Part shown: piece by piece, positions 10,644 to 19,038 of the stretch
Numbering within the stretch: position 1 is the stretch's first letter
How the letters are laid out: every line of letters starts with the position of its first letter
DNA from: a virus
Virus record (IMG/VR): IMGVR_UViG_3300033153_007777
Location: 1-24,556 of that record
Length of the DNA stretch: 24,556 nucleotides
Direction: 5' to 3' (one strand)
Position numbers and translations under genes: made by a program
Notes under the pieces: model-generated
Told to the model about the DNA's origin: nothing
The model's input: only the letters and a program-made list of their open reading frames with translations
Databases searched by the model: none

Positions 10644-13260
10644 TAGCATGGTCTATGTGAAGGGACCATCTAAGAAGATGCCTAGAGGGTTGCTCCCCAG
10701 CGATCCTCAAGGTATCTTCGAGAAACGAATTCTCCTTCGGCGTGGCGGCGCATTAGGGGACGTGCTGTTTTCGGCTGCAGTGGCTTCGACGATTCGTGCT
10801 CGTCAGCCTCGCTGTTCGATCACGTTTGCATGTCCAGAGTGGATTATGCCTCTAATGCGCCGCGTCCCGGAGATAGATCAAGTTGTAGATAGTGCAGATG
10901 CGTGGAGGCAGAGCTTCTGGGAGAATTATGATTACCTCATTGACTTCGCAGGCCTGTTGGAGCGTGGAGATAGGGCCAAAACTGTAGACTACTTTCAGCT
11001 CCATCTTGAACATGCAGGTATCCAGGATTGGCCCCTGACGTTTCCAGAGTTTCAGTTCTCTCCAGGTTCGAAGAACTACATTGCGATTCATGTAGGTGGG
11101 TCAAATGCGAAGAAGAAGTGGCCTATTGCACATTGGAGTGATTTGATCTTGGATTTGGAGAAGAGGCAGATTCAGTTCGTCCTTCTGGGTGACGCTGGTG
11201 ATGATCACCCTGAGGTCAGCGATCCTGAGTGCAATCTCATTGGAAGTACTTCCATACTGGAGGCGTGCAAAGTTGTGTATGGTGCGGCGTTGTTTGTAGG
11301 CACAGACTCTGGACTCTTGCATTTCGCGGGAATGGCGAGAGTGCCATCTTTCTCGCTCTGGGGAGCGTTTGAGCCCAGATTGACATTACCCAACTATATC
11401 GCTGCACGACACATATCGCGGTTCGTAGGGTGTGCCCCTTGTATGGAACTTGATCCGAAGAAGTGTCAACACAAGTTTCGATGTATGACTTCACTTCTTC
11501 CAGCGATGGTAGCGACGAAGCTGTGGAATCATTCTGCTATTGCACATGCGTCTATGTCACGAAGTCCATCAGTGCTTAGCGTTCCTGCACCTGCGCCTTC
11601 GGCTGAAGATTTTGTGGTACAAGAGAGATACTTCTATAATGGTGTTGAGGTGGCTGAGTTGCCAGCTGAACGAGACACTGTTGAAGTCAGTATCTTGATC
11701 CCAAATCGAGGGACGGCGAAGTTTCTACCTAAGCTGTATCAGACAATCGTGAGTAACACTACTGGAGTTGCGTATGAAACTGTGCTCTGTACAGATGGGG
11801 ACAGTCCGCATAAGCCCAAGACTGGATTAGAAATTGTACTATCGAGGTCCTTGGGCTATGCAGGGGCTAATAATCGAGCGTATAGTGCAGCACACATGGA
11901 GAGTGAGTTCATCTGCCTGCTAAATGCAGATGTCGAAGTGGAGCCAAATTGGTTGAAGCCGTTGGTGGACTTCCTTAAGGCTCATCCTGACGTAGGCATT
12001 GTTGGGAGTAGGCAGAATAAGTTCAACGGGAAGATTGAATCTCTCGGCAGTCAATGGGATTGGAGGACGCATCACTTTCCTCACATCGGTTATGGGCAGA
12101 TGACGCATCCCGATACGAGTAAGTCCTGTGAAAGGGAGATGATTACCTTCTCAGCTGTCTTGATTCGTCGAAAGGTCTGGGAGCAGATCGACGGCTTGGA
12201 CATGACTTACGGTGCGGGGTACTGGGAAGACACAGATTTCTGTATGAGGGCGAGACAGCTTGGGTGGAAGATCTATTGTGTTCCTGAGAGCGTAGTCAAG
12301 CATCATGTTGGGGGCAGTAAGGCATTTCCTCGGGGTATTAAGGAGCGGAACAAGGCCATCTTTCATAAGCGCTGGATAGATACGGGGCTTGTGAACAAGT
12401 TTCGATGCCAGATGGGAGTACGACCTCACAAGGATCGCATCGTAGCCTGTTACATTGTGTTGAATGAAGAAGAGTTCATCGAAGCCAGTCTTGAGAGCAT
12501 CTATGACTTCGTAGATAAGATCATCATAGTTGAAGGGGGGAACGATTTTGCAGTCAAGGCTGGCTGGTGTGATAGCTCAAAGCGTAGCTCGGATCGTACT
12601 GTAGAGCGCATTGAGGCGCTTCCTGATTCAGAGAATAAAATAGAGCTGATTCAGGGGGATTGGAAGACGAAGACAGAGCAGCGTAACGCTTATGCTCAAC
12701 GGCTGCATCCTGGGGATTGGATGCTGTTGATGGATGGAGATGAGGTGTTTCTCGACTCTGGTATATGGCGTGTATCTGCTCTAATGCACACTTATGACAT
12801 CATCATGCCAGGTTTCTATCTATTCTGGAACAATTTTAACACAGTTGGAACGTCTGTGTGGGAGGACTTTCTTCAAACAAAGGTCGTACATTGGAGAGAA
12901 GGCTTCAGGTATGTGAACCACAACTGTCCATCAGACGCATCTGGGCGGTTGATTGTGAGGAATGGAGAGTATAAGAAGTGGCGAAATCGAGATGAGCGGC
13001 TCTATTGTCACTACAGCTGGGTCAAGCCCCTCGCGAAGTTGCGGGCAAAGGCAGAGTATTATCGGAAGCAGCCTGGAGGGCCGAAGGTAGTGCCTGAATA
13101 CATAGACCGCATATTCCTAGGCTGGAGGCAGGATCCGAAGACCGTCGAAAAGCGGTTTGGCACGCATCTCTACGGCGGAGGAGAGACGCGACACTTTGGG
13201 CATGAGCACCCTGTGGCTATTGCTAGGCGGTTGAAGGCAGGAGTATTTGACTGGGAATAG
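10609..13260 (+). CDS. Three-domain glycosyltransferase (GT9-GT2-GT2)
   Basis: 883 residues with three sugar-transferase modules. Residues ~40-320 resemble GT9 heptosyltransferases: RRGGALGDVLFSAAVA at the start, FVGTDSGLLHFAGM (about 229-242), and a cysteine cluster GCAPCMELDPKKC...C. Residues ~355-600 are GT2-like: VSILIPNRG, LLNADVEVEPNW (about 436-447, a DxD-like metal site) and GAGYWEDTDFCMRA (about 535). Residues ~605-880 are a second GT2-like domain: VACYIVLNEEEFIEASLESI and WMLLMDGDEVF (about 704-714). ATG 10609 has GAGGG six bases upstream, inside the capsid gene; ATG 10648 is an alternative that avoids the overlap. There is no membrane segment, so it should act in the cytoplasm. Target sugar and acceptor are unknown. 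Confidence 0.85.
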   Translation: MSRLLEQLIQDSSMVYVKGPSKKMPRGLLPSDPQGIFEKRILLRRGGALGDVLFSAAVASTIRARQPRCSITFACPEWIMPLMRRVPEIDQVVDSADAWRQSFWENYDYLIDFAGLLERGDRAKTVDYFQLHLEHAGIQDWPLTFPEFQFSPGSKNYIAIHVGGSNAKKKWPIAHWSDLILDLEKRQIQFVLLGDAGDDHPEVSDPECNLIGSTSILEACKVVYGAALFVGTDSGLLHFAGMARVPSFSLWGAFEPRLTLPNYIAARHISRFVGCAPCMELDPKKCQHKFRCMTSLLPAMVATKLWNHSAIAHASMSRSPSVLSVPAPAPSAEDFVVQERYFYNGVEVAELPAERDTVEVSILIPNRGTAKFLPKLYQTIVSNTTGVAYETVLCTDGDSPHKPKTGLEIVLSRSLGYAGANNRAYSAAHMESEFICLLNADVEVEPNWLKPLVDFLKAHPDVGIVGSRQNKFNGKIESLGSQWDWRTHHFPHIGYGQMTHPDTSKSCEREMITFSAVLIRRKVWEQIDGLDMTYGAGYWEDTDFCMRARQLGWKIYCVPESVVKHHVGGSKAFPRGIKERNKAIFHKRWIDTGLVNKFRCQMGVRPHKDRIVACYIVLNEEEFIEASLESIYDFVDKIIIVEGGNDFAVKAGWCDSSKRSSDRTVERIEALPDSENKIELIQGDWKTKTEQRNAYAQRLHPGDWMLLMDGDEVFLDSGIWRVSALMHTYDIIMPGFYLFWNNFNTVGTSVWEDFLQTKVVHWREGFRYVNHNCPSDASGRLIVRNGEYKKWRNRDERLYCHYSWVKPLAKLRAKAEYYRKQPGGPKVVPEYIDRIFLGWRQDPKTVEKRFGTHLYGGGETRHFGHEHPVAIARRLKAGVFDWE

Positions 13261-13291
13261 AAGGATCGGTTGGCGTATGACCGATCCTTCT
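13259..13291 (+). other. 11-bp hairpin between glycosyltransferase genes
   Basis: AGAAGGATCGG, an 11-base loop, CCGATCCTTCT. The stem is perfect and overlaps the stop codon of the large glycosyltransferase. GAAAAAGG follows rather than a T-run, so it is not a standard terminator. It may be an RNA processing or stability element that sets different levels for the genes on either side. The 3' arm CCGATCCTTCT is one base different from the CCGAACCTTCT found at 120-130 and 3241-3251. Confidence 0.55.
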
Positions 13292-13302
13292 GAAAAAGGT
13301 GA

Positions 13303-14322
13303 ATGATGAGACCAGAAGCGTTGGTTGCAGCAGGTGGAGGGCTTGGTGATATAGTAATGACAACGCCAGTGATATCCGCTGTCTACCAACTCGGCTACAC
13401 TATCGACGTTCTCATCAAGCCTGACATTGCGTGGGCAGCAGGACTTCTTGAGCCTTGGGACATTGTTCGTAAGGTGTACGTAGGTAAGCCTCCAGAACGA
13501 CAGTATGCTGTGGTAGTTCGAGCATGGTGGCACCGCGATGTCTTATTAGATAATGGCCCTGAAATCAAGGCGGATCACATCAGTCTCAGAACTAACCACG
13601 AGATTCTGGCGAATATGGGAGCTGTGAGAAAGCTCGGCTTCGTAGGTCCAACACCTCCAACATACGTTCCAGTGAATGGACAGTATACGGCGCGAGTTCT
13701 TCCTGAGCACTATGTTGCCATTTGTCCAGGGTATAGTGGAAAGCGTGGGCGGAAGTATTGGCAGAGGAAGCAGTGGCATCATTGGAACGAGTTTGTGCGA
13801 TGCACTCCATCTAAGCCCTTTGTGGTGCTTGGCTCAACGACGGATAAGGAGTCATTGCCGAAGATCACTGGGTCTAATGTCGTAGATCTCGTCGGAACTA
13901 CATCTTTATCGGAGGCAATCTCAATTCTGTCTCGCGCTGACTTCGTTGTCGCGCTCGACAATGGACTAGCGCATCTTGCTGCAGCACTGGGAAAGTCAGT
14001 ATTCGTCCTGTTTGGAGCGACCTCAGAGATCAAGAGTAGACCTCTGGGGAGGGAGGTAACAGTAGTTGCCGTAGACATCCCATGTCGTCCATGTCAGATG
14101 ACGGACGCTTGGGGGAGGTGTAAGGACTGGAGATGTATGTCTAGCATGGGTCCAGAATTCGTCTGGAACATTATTAGGGAGAGTCGAAATGGTGATCGAA
14201 GTATTGACGACGGCTCTGTTGGCGGCCGTGACGACTGGCGTGAGCATAGTGATAAAGCCTCTGTTCGGCTGGATGCGGTCAAAGGCGAACGAGCAGAAGC
14301 TGCTGGAAAAGTCGAGGCTTGA
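13303..14322 (+). CDS. GT9-family glycosyltransferase (heptosyltransferase-like)
   Basis: 339 residues. The N-terminus has the GT9 pattern GGGLGDIVMTTPVISAVYQLG (about 10-30), where the first glycine-rich loop contacts the sugar nucleotide. The second half has FVVALDNGLAHLAAALGKSVFVLFG (about 214-238), the signature donor-binding segment of ADP-heptose:LPS heptosyltransferases, and a final Cys cluster CRPCQ...CKDWRC. The domain should end near FVWNII (about residue 290). The remaining 48 or so residues are hydrophilic and are encoded by DNA that also encodes the start of the holin-like gene in another frame, so they may be a read-out tail. AAAGGTGA precedes the ATG. It may work with the preceding fused enzyme in the same glycan pathway. 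Confidence 0.82.
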   Translation: MMRPEALVAAGGGLGDIVMTTPVISAVYQLGYTIDVLIKPDIAWAAGLLEPWDIVRKVYVGKPPERQYAVVVRAWWHRDVLLDNGPEIKADHISLRTNHEILANMGAVRKLGFVGPTPPTYVPVNGQYTARVLPEHYVAICPGYSGKRGRKYWQRKQWHHWNEFVRCTPSKPFVVLGSTTDKESLPKITGSNVVDLVGTTSLSEAISILSRADFVVALDNGLAHLAAALGKSVFVLFGATSEIKSRPLGREVTVVAVDIPCRPCQMTDAWGRCKDWRCMSSMGPEFVWNIIRESRNGDRSIDDGSVGGRDDWREHSDKASVRLDAVKGERAEAAGKVEA

Positions 14323-14578
14323 CGAAGCGATCTTTGATGCGCTTGAGCTCGGTATCAGCAACGTGAGTCACACGACTCGAGAGACAATCCTCAAGGCTGC
14401 AGAGGATGGTAAGCTCTCGCAGGTTGACAAACGGGAGCTGTGTCGCGAGGCGAAGCACATTGCTAAGGAAGTTCTCCTGACGAAGGGCATTGATCTCTAT
14501 AAGGCGGCTAGCGCTGATGCGTTGGATGCAATCGTTCGCCGCCTTGTTGATGCAGGGCAGGAGTGCAAAAAGGAGTAA
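14189..14578 (+). CDS. LLH-type phage holin-like protein
   Basis: 129 residues. A hydrophobic segment at about residues 5-27 (LTTALLAAVTTGVSIVIKPLF) is followed by a charged helical part (KANEQKLLEKSRLDEAIFDALE) and a C-terminal helix region (KHIAKEVLLTKGIDLYKAASADALDAIVRRLVDAG). This order resembles the phage LL-H holin superfamily, whose members pair one membrane helix with a coiled, charged domain. In that family the role is membrane permeabilisation during lysis, but several members are assigned only by similarity. The start has AGGGAGAG upstream. It overlaps the GT9 gene by 134 bases. No endolysin is visible next to it. A membrane-anchored structural role is an alternative. Confidence 0.6.
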   Translation: MVIEVLTTALLAAVTTGVSIVIKPLFGWMRSKANEQKLLEKSRLDEAIFDALELGISNVSHTTRETILKAAEDGKLSQVDKRELCREAKHIAKEVLLTKGIDLYKAASADALDAIVRRLVDAGQECKKE

Positions 14579-14580
14579 GC

Positions 14581-15621
14581 GTGGCTCTCGTTTATCCGCC
14601 CACTATTACTGGTGAGACAGATCGCTACCGTCATCTGTATGCGGCGATAGAGGCGTTTCGCCTCAAGCACAACAAGCGGGCAGGTGATGTGTCGGGGAAA
14701 GCACATGCCTTTCGGCTCAAGCTGCGTGAGGTGCGGCAGACTGTTCTTGACGAAATGCTGCACCTCCGTCAGCTTGTCGGCACGCCAGGCTGGAAGCCGC
14801 CGAAGGACGAACTCGCAAGTGACCCTGTGCTCGACACGCTGAAGGCTGAAGGCAAGGCCGCCCACAAGACGGCGAATCTCAAGGAACTGACAGGCGTTGA
14901 TCTGGACGCGGTTATTGGCTCTAAGGAAATTCCGCCCGACCCGACAGAGGACTTCACCGGCTACACGTCCTTTGATGAGGGTAGCGACCTCACGATCACC
15001 GCGCCTAAGATCGACATTGACACAATGCGGAATGATGTCAGCGCGTACGTCTATGACGATAAAGGTGCTGCCCATTTCGGAGACGGGATTGATCACGACT
15101 TCGACATAAACTGGCACTACACGGGTCAGGGACGCTTCGCATTATGGGCAATGTCGAATCATCTTGAGTCGTACTACGATTGGTTCAACGGCGCAAATAA
15201 TGAAGCCATTGCCCTTGTAGTTTACGGTCCTAGTGCAGCTTGGTATCTTTATGACTTTGAAGATGATTCCTTTGACTACGCTACACATCCGACTGTCCCT
15301 GTGGGAGCAGATGCGTGGAATTACTGTACTGTCACTCGCTCTGGTGACAACGTTTCGATTGAATTTTTCTCCGACTCGAACAGGACCAGCAGCCGAGATG
15401 TGATAACAACGGCTGTGGCGAATGGGCGCACCTACCGCTACATCTATGGCCTCAACAGCTATGATGATCCTGGAACGAATGCGGGAGATGGTGGAGCGGT
15501 TATCCAAAACCTCGACCTGAATGAGGCCGCGGCTTTTGTCCCTTATCCTCTCTCTGCTCGCGGTGCTTCTGGTGGGCTGACTGTGCTATCTGGGGGCCTT
15601 GCGTCTGGAGGTAAAGCCTGA
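14581..15621 (+). CDS. Appendage protein with lectin-like beta domain (putative)
   Basis: 346 residues starting at GTG 14581, which is preceded by AAAAAGGAG inside the end of the holin-like gene. The N-terminal 110 residues are helical and charged (YRHLYAAIEAFRLKHNKR...). The remainder (about 125-320) is rich in Asp, Tyr, Trp, Thr and Gly with alternating strands, for example FDINWHYTGQGRFALWAMSN and the later YCTVTRSGDNVSIEFFSDSN. It resembles the concanavalin/laminin-G type jelly roll used for binding glycans. The end is Gly/Ser-rich. A virion surface or fibre protein is the likely role, since it precedes a large fibre-like gene with a one-base TGATG overlap. The family is not recognised with certainty. 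Confidence 0.55.
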   Translation: MALVYPPTITGETDRYRHLYAAIEAFRLKHNKRAGDVSGKAHAFRLKLREVRQTVLDEMLHLRQLVGTPGWKPPKDELASDPVLDTLKAEGKAAHKTANLKELTGVDLDAVIGSKEIPPDPTEDFTGYTSFDEGSDLTITAPKIDIDTMRNDVSAYVYDDKGAAHFGDGIDHDFDINWHYTGQGRFALWAMSNHLESYYDWFNGANNEAIALVVYGPSAAWYLYDFEDDSFDYATHPTVPVGADAWNYCTVTRSGDNVSIEFFSDSNRTSSRDVITTAVANGRTYRYIYGLNSYDDPGTNAGDGGAVIQNLDLNEAAAFVPYPLSARGASGGLTVLSGGLASGGKA

Positions 15622-18053
15622 TGAATGTGACTGGTGGTGCAACTGACGTTACTACCTACTTCGTCCTTCGCACGGCAGCCGATGGTACAGCGAAGACTGG
15701 AGCAACGATTGCTGATATTGATCTTCAGTATATACGTACTGGAGAATCGCCTTCGGCAAAAGTCGATGCAGTTGAACTTGCTACGATAAACGGCGCTCAC
15801 GAGGACAACAAGGTCAAGGAGGTGGATAGCACGGATGCGCCTGGCCTTTATCGGGTGGACTGGCCGGATGCTGCATTTGCCGCCGGTGTCAAGCAGGTGA
15901 TTCTGACCGTCAAGCTCGCGACGTGCTTCACTGAGCACATGGCCGTTGACATAGATGCACCAGTGAATACAACAAAGCTAAACGGCACGGCACAGACCGG
16001 CAGAGATATCGGCGCAAGCGTCTTGCTTTCCTCCGGTTCGGACCCAGGGCAATTAGATTTCACGTCTGGTGTGGTCAAGTCGGATCTCACGCAGATACTA
16101 GGTACAGCTCAACGCGCAACCGATCTTGCGGAAATAGCTCAGTATCTATTCGCAAACGAGGCAACCCTGACCTCTGTACTCGCTGACAACAGCGTGCTCG
16201 CACAACTATTGGCAACAGATGGGGACATTAGTGAGTACTCAAAAACTACAGACGCTCTGCAATCACTCAGGGATGCGATTTCTGAAATTCGGGCGTCTAT
16301 GCCGAGTACGAGTGTGGCAACGTTCGGGCAGATGCTGGCAGGTTCGCAGACGGATACATGGGCGAAGACAACTGCCACTGATTCTGATTATTGGATAGTC
16401 TCGCCGCCTGACAACGCGAATCCGCTTGACTGCGCTCTTGTATTTGAGGCCCCGTCTGGCAGCTCTCCCGTGCGGGTGGACGTACTCGGATATTTCGATG
16501 CCGCGCCGAATCGGTATGTCAATATCTGGTTGAATGATTTTAGTCACGCAAACGCAGTGGCAGATGATGCTGCAACTGCAACGGACGTCAATCCCTCTGT
16601 AATCACGGCTTCAGTGGCGGGCAGTTATGCGGGCCTGACGCTTGATGGACTGCCGCTCTACATTGATTCTGGGACGAACGTCACGCAGGGATTCTACACG
16701 ATTGCATCTAACACCGATGATACGATTACCCTGACCTCAAACTGTTGTTCCGGCGGTGCAGGTTCAGACATCCACATGAACGTAATCGTCTGGGAACGAA
16801 TGACTAGCAATGAATCCGCGATGGAGAATGCAAGCAGTTCGGCAAATTACTCGGTAGCTGTTCATGCAAGGCATATCTGTGCAAGCGGAGTTCATGTAAT
16901 AGTGCGGTTTACTGATTCGAGTGATACCGTATTTTCGACTGGCTATGAATTGAAACTGGATTACGTGACATTCACGTCTCAGGGTGCAACTGGGACGGTA
17001 TGTGATATTGGGTTGATTGTAGATGCAGTTATCAACGGTTCCGTGGCAAACGCAGATATTCCTCACACACTCGGCAGTATTTCGCGGGCATCACGGCTGG
17101 TCGAAACAAGCGTTGCTACTGCGGATTCCACAACCTCATTCACCTTGGCAGACGGCCCTGCTGTAGCGGATGCCTATGTCGGCGCGACGATAACTATCGA
17201 GGATAAGGACTCGATAGTAATGGCAAATGACCATCATCATCGAGAGGCGAGGATAATCACTGGCTGGACAGATGGGCGAGTGGTCACTGTCGATAGCGCG
17301 TTTGGATTCACGCCTGCTGTTGGCGACATCGTTTTCGTGTGGCCAGATTATTCGAGGCAGACGGGTGATTCTTACGGCCGCTTGGGTGCGCCTGCCAGCG
17401 CGAGTGTGTCTGCTGATATTGCGGCTGTGAAAACTGTGGCCGATACGATAGCAGGCGATGTGGAGAATATAGACGGCGAGGCAATGCGAGGAACCGATGA
17501 TGCAAATACAGTTGTGCCAGATGTGGCTGGTACGGCAGCTGCACTTCACACGACGACTGACGCAGCGATCGCTACCAGAAGTTCACACGATGCCGCTGCT
17601 GTGTGGGCTGTTGGCACACGAACTCTGTCCAGCTTTGGTACTCTACTTGCTGACATCTGGGCTTACGCGACTAGGACTCTAACTGGTGGTGGAGATGCTA
17701 CAGAGGCGAAGCAGAACACGATAATCGCTAATCTTTCGACCTTGCGTGGAGCGGACAACGATACACTGAAGACTCTGTCTGATCAACTTGACAGCGTTGG
17801 AGGACAGACAGGGAGTGGTGCTGATACAGTGACGCTAATTATCACAGATGGAGATGATAATCCTATCGCAGATGTAGATGTTTGGCTCACTTCTGATGAA
17901 GATGGAGATACGGTAGTCGCTGGCACGAAGCAGACAGACGCTGCTGGTGAGGTTGAGTTCATGTTGGATGCTGGTACTACTTACTATCGTTGGGCGCAGA
18001 AGTCTGGATATAACTTCACGAATCCAACGTCTTTTGTGGCGGTAGCAGACTGA
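15621..18053 (+). CDS. Large fibre/appendage protein (putative)
   Basis: 810 residues, low in Cys and Lys and rich in Asp, Ala, Thr and Ser, as is usual for phage fibres. The N-terminus (about 1-115, with a GLYRVDWPDAAFAAGVKQV motif) matches a recurring module of phage appendage proteins. The middle is long and beta-rich. About residues 590-720 are helical, with AAVWAVGTRTLSSFG and WAYATRTLTGGG motifs that often recur in fibre stalks. The last 75 residues (VTLIITDGDDNPIADVDVWLTS...) form an Ig-like or carboxypeptidase-regulatory-like fold often used for surface binding. It starts and ends in TGATG overlaps. It is probably a receptor-binding or capsid-decorating fibre. The place before the connector genes is unusual, since tail fibres normally lie after the tape measure gene. 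Confidence 0.6.
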   Translation: MNVTGGATDVTTYFVLRTAADGTAKTGATIADIDLQYIRTGESPSAKVDAVELATINGAHEDNKVKEVDSTDAPGLYRVDWPDAAFAAGVKQVILTVKLATCFTEHMAVDIDAPVNTTKLNGTAQTGRDIGASVLLSSGSDPGQLDFTSGVVKSDLTQILGTAQRATDLAEIAQYLFANEATLTSVLADNSVLAQLLATDGDISEYSKTTDALQSLRDAISEIRASMPSTSVATFGQMLAGSQTDTWAKTTATDSDYWIVSPPDNANPLDCALVFEAPSGSSPVRVDVLGYFDAAPNRYVNIWLNDFSHANAVADDAATATDVNPSVITASVAGSYAGLTLDGLPLYIDSGTNVTQGFYTIASNTDDTITLTSNCCSGGAGSDIHMNVIVWERMTSNESAMENASSSANYSVAVHARHICASGVHVIVRFTDSSDTVFSTGYELKLDYVTFTSQGATGTVCDIGLIVDAVINGSVANADIPHTLGSISRASRLVETSVATADSTTSFTLADGPAVADAYVGATITIEDKDSIVMANDHHHREARIITGWTDGRVVTVDSAFGFTPAVGDIVFVWPDYSRQTGDSYGRLGAPASASVSADIAAVKTVADTIAGDVENIDGEAMRGTDDANTVVPDVAGTAAALHTTTDAAIATRSSHDAAAVWAVGTRTLSSFGTLLADIWAYATRTLTGGGDATEAKQNTIIANLSTLRGADNDTLKTLSDQLDSVGGQTGSGADTVTLIITDGDDNPIADVDVWLTSDEDGDTVVAGTKQTDAAGEVEFMLDAGTTYYRWAQKSGYNFTNPTSFVAVAD

Positions 18054-18712
18054 TGGGAAATACATTTGATGATGCAGTAGTCGCGACTAGTGATGTCAGT
18101 GGGAATTACATCACGAAGGCGGATCTCACGAATTATGGCGTCAGCATATCTGATGTGGAGGACGCTCACCTAGCTATGTTGATCGCTGATGTGGAGAAGG
18201 CTATTGATCGTCATACTGGTGATCAGTTCTACCTTTCTTCCGGCGTTACGAAGTACTTTGATGGCAATGGCAGAGATACGCTGTACTTCATGCCAGCAAC
18301 ATCGCTTCGCCTGCGAAATCTCACATCAGTCGATATTTGGAACATCATCACTAGCAGTGTCACAACGACCTTAACGGAGACTGAGGACTACATTGTTGAT
18401 GACTCTGATGAGTACATCTTGCGTGTTGATGGTGGTACTTGGCCCAAGGGTGTTCGCAATGTGCGCGTTATCGGAGACTGGGGATGGACTTCGTGTCCAG
18501 ATCCCATCAGGTGGTGTGCAGCTCTTATGATCGCCTTGCGTGTTGACCCAAACTTCAAGGGCCTTCATACTGATGCCGCACTGAGCTGGCCTCATCTGTC
18601 CGTAGGTCGTGTGGTGACAGGGAGGAAGTTGTCTCCGATCTTGGGCGTTCCAAGCATTGACACGATTCTGTGGAGTTACCGTAGGGTTACTAGCTTGATG
18701 ATAGTGCCATGA
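18053..18712 (+). CDS. Head-tail connector (adaptor) protein
   Basis: 219 residues. It has the usual features of the gp6/gp15-like adaptor that docks under the portal: a helical N-terminal half with HLAMLIADVEKAIDRHTGDQFY (about 40-60), then a beta hairpin region (TKYFDGNGRDTLYFMPATSLRLRNLTSVDIW), DYIVDDSDEYILRVDGGTWPKGVRNVRVIGDWGW (about 110-145), and a closing helix (PDPIRWCAALMIALRV). The strand pattern and the W-P-G-N-V-x-V motif recur in this family. It starts in TGATG with the fibre gene and ends in ATGA with the next connector, so translation is coupled. It is the first of the neck genes. Confidence 0.78.
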   Translation: MGNTFDDAVVATSDVSGNYITKADLTNYGVSISDVEDAHLAMLIADVEKAIDRHTGDQFYLSSGVTKYFDGNGRDTLYFMPATSLRLRNLTSVDIWNIITSSVTTTLTETEDYIVDDSDEYILRVDGGTWPKGVRNVRVIGDWGWTSCPDPIRWCAALMIALRVDPNFKGLHTDAALSWPHLSVGRVVTGRKLSPILGVPSIDTILWSYRRVTSLMIVP

Positions 18713-19038
18713 CACTACAGCGTATGTTGGACAGAGGAACGATTCAAAGCAAGACTGAAGGTGGCAGTTATGGCCGTCTTACGGGAACGCCCGCTGATCT
18801 GTTCACGGGCTGGCATTGCACCATAACGAAGGATTTCAGTGCTTATGCTAGAGCACAACGAGGAAGGGGTGGAAGAGAAGCCTTCCTTGTGATCGGGAAG
18901 CCCACTAGCGTAGCAATTCTTCGAGGGTATGTTCTGGTCATAGACTCAATCAGATACGAGATCGTTGAAGCTACTGAGGAGCGTGATCCTTATGGTGCGG
19001 TGCATCATTGGTCTCTGCGTGTGGAGAAGATGGTCTGA
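18709..19038 (+). CDS. Head-closure (neck) protein, putative
   Basis: 109 residues with little helix and several strands, including AFLVIGKPTSVAILRGYVLVIDSIRYEIVEATEERDPYG, similar to the small beta-barrel head-completion proteins of the SPP1 gp16 type. They sit between adaptor and tail and act as the plug of the DNA channel. The role is inferred mainly from length and position between the adaptor and the gp10-like gene. It overlaps both neighbours by ATGA/TGATG. Confidence 0.6.
   Translation: MTLQRMLDRGTIQSKTEGGSYGRLTGTPADLFTGWHCTITKDFSAYARAQRGRGGREAFLVIGKPTSVAILRGYVLVIDSIRYEIVEATEERDPYGAVHHWSLRVEKMV

Noticed and set aside
13259-13291. Intrinsic terminator between the glycosyltransferase genes
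   Set aside because: The stem is perfect, but no T-run follows on the + strand, nor on the - strand. It is kept as a hairpin only.
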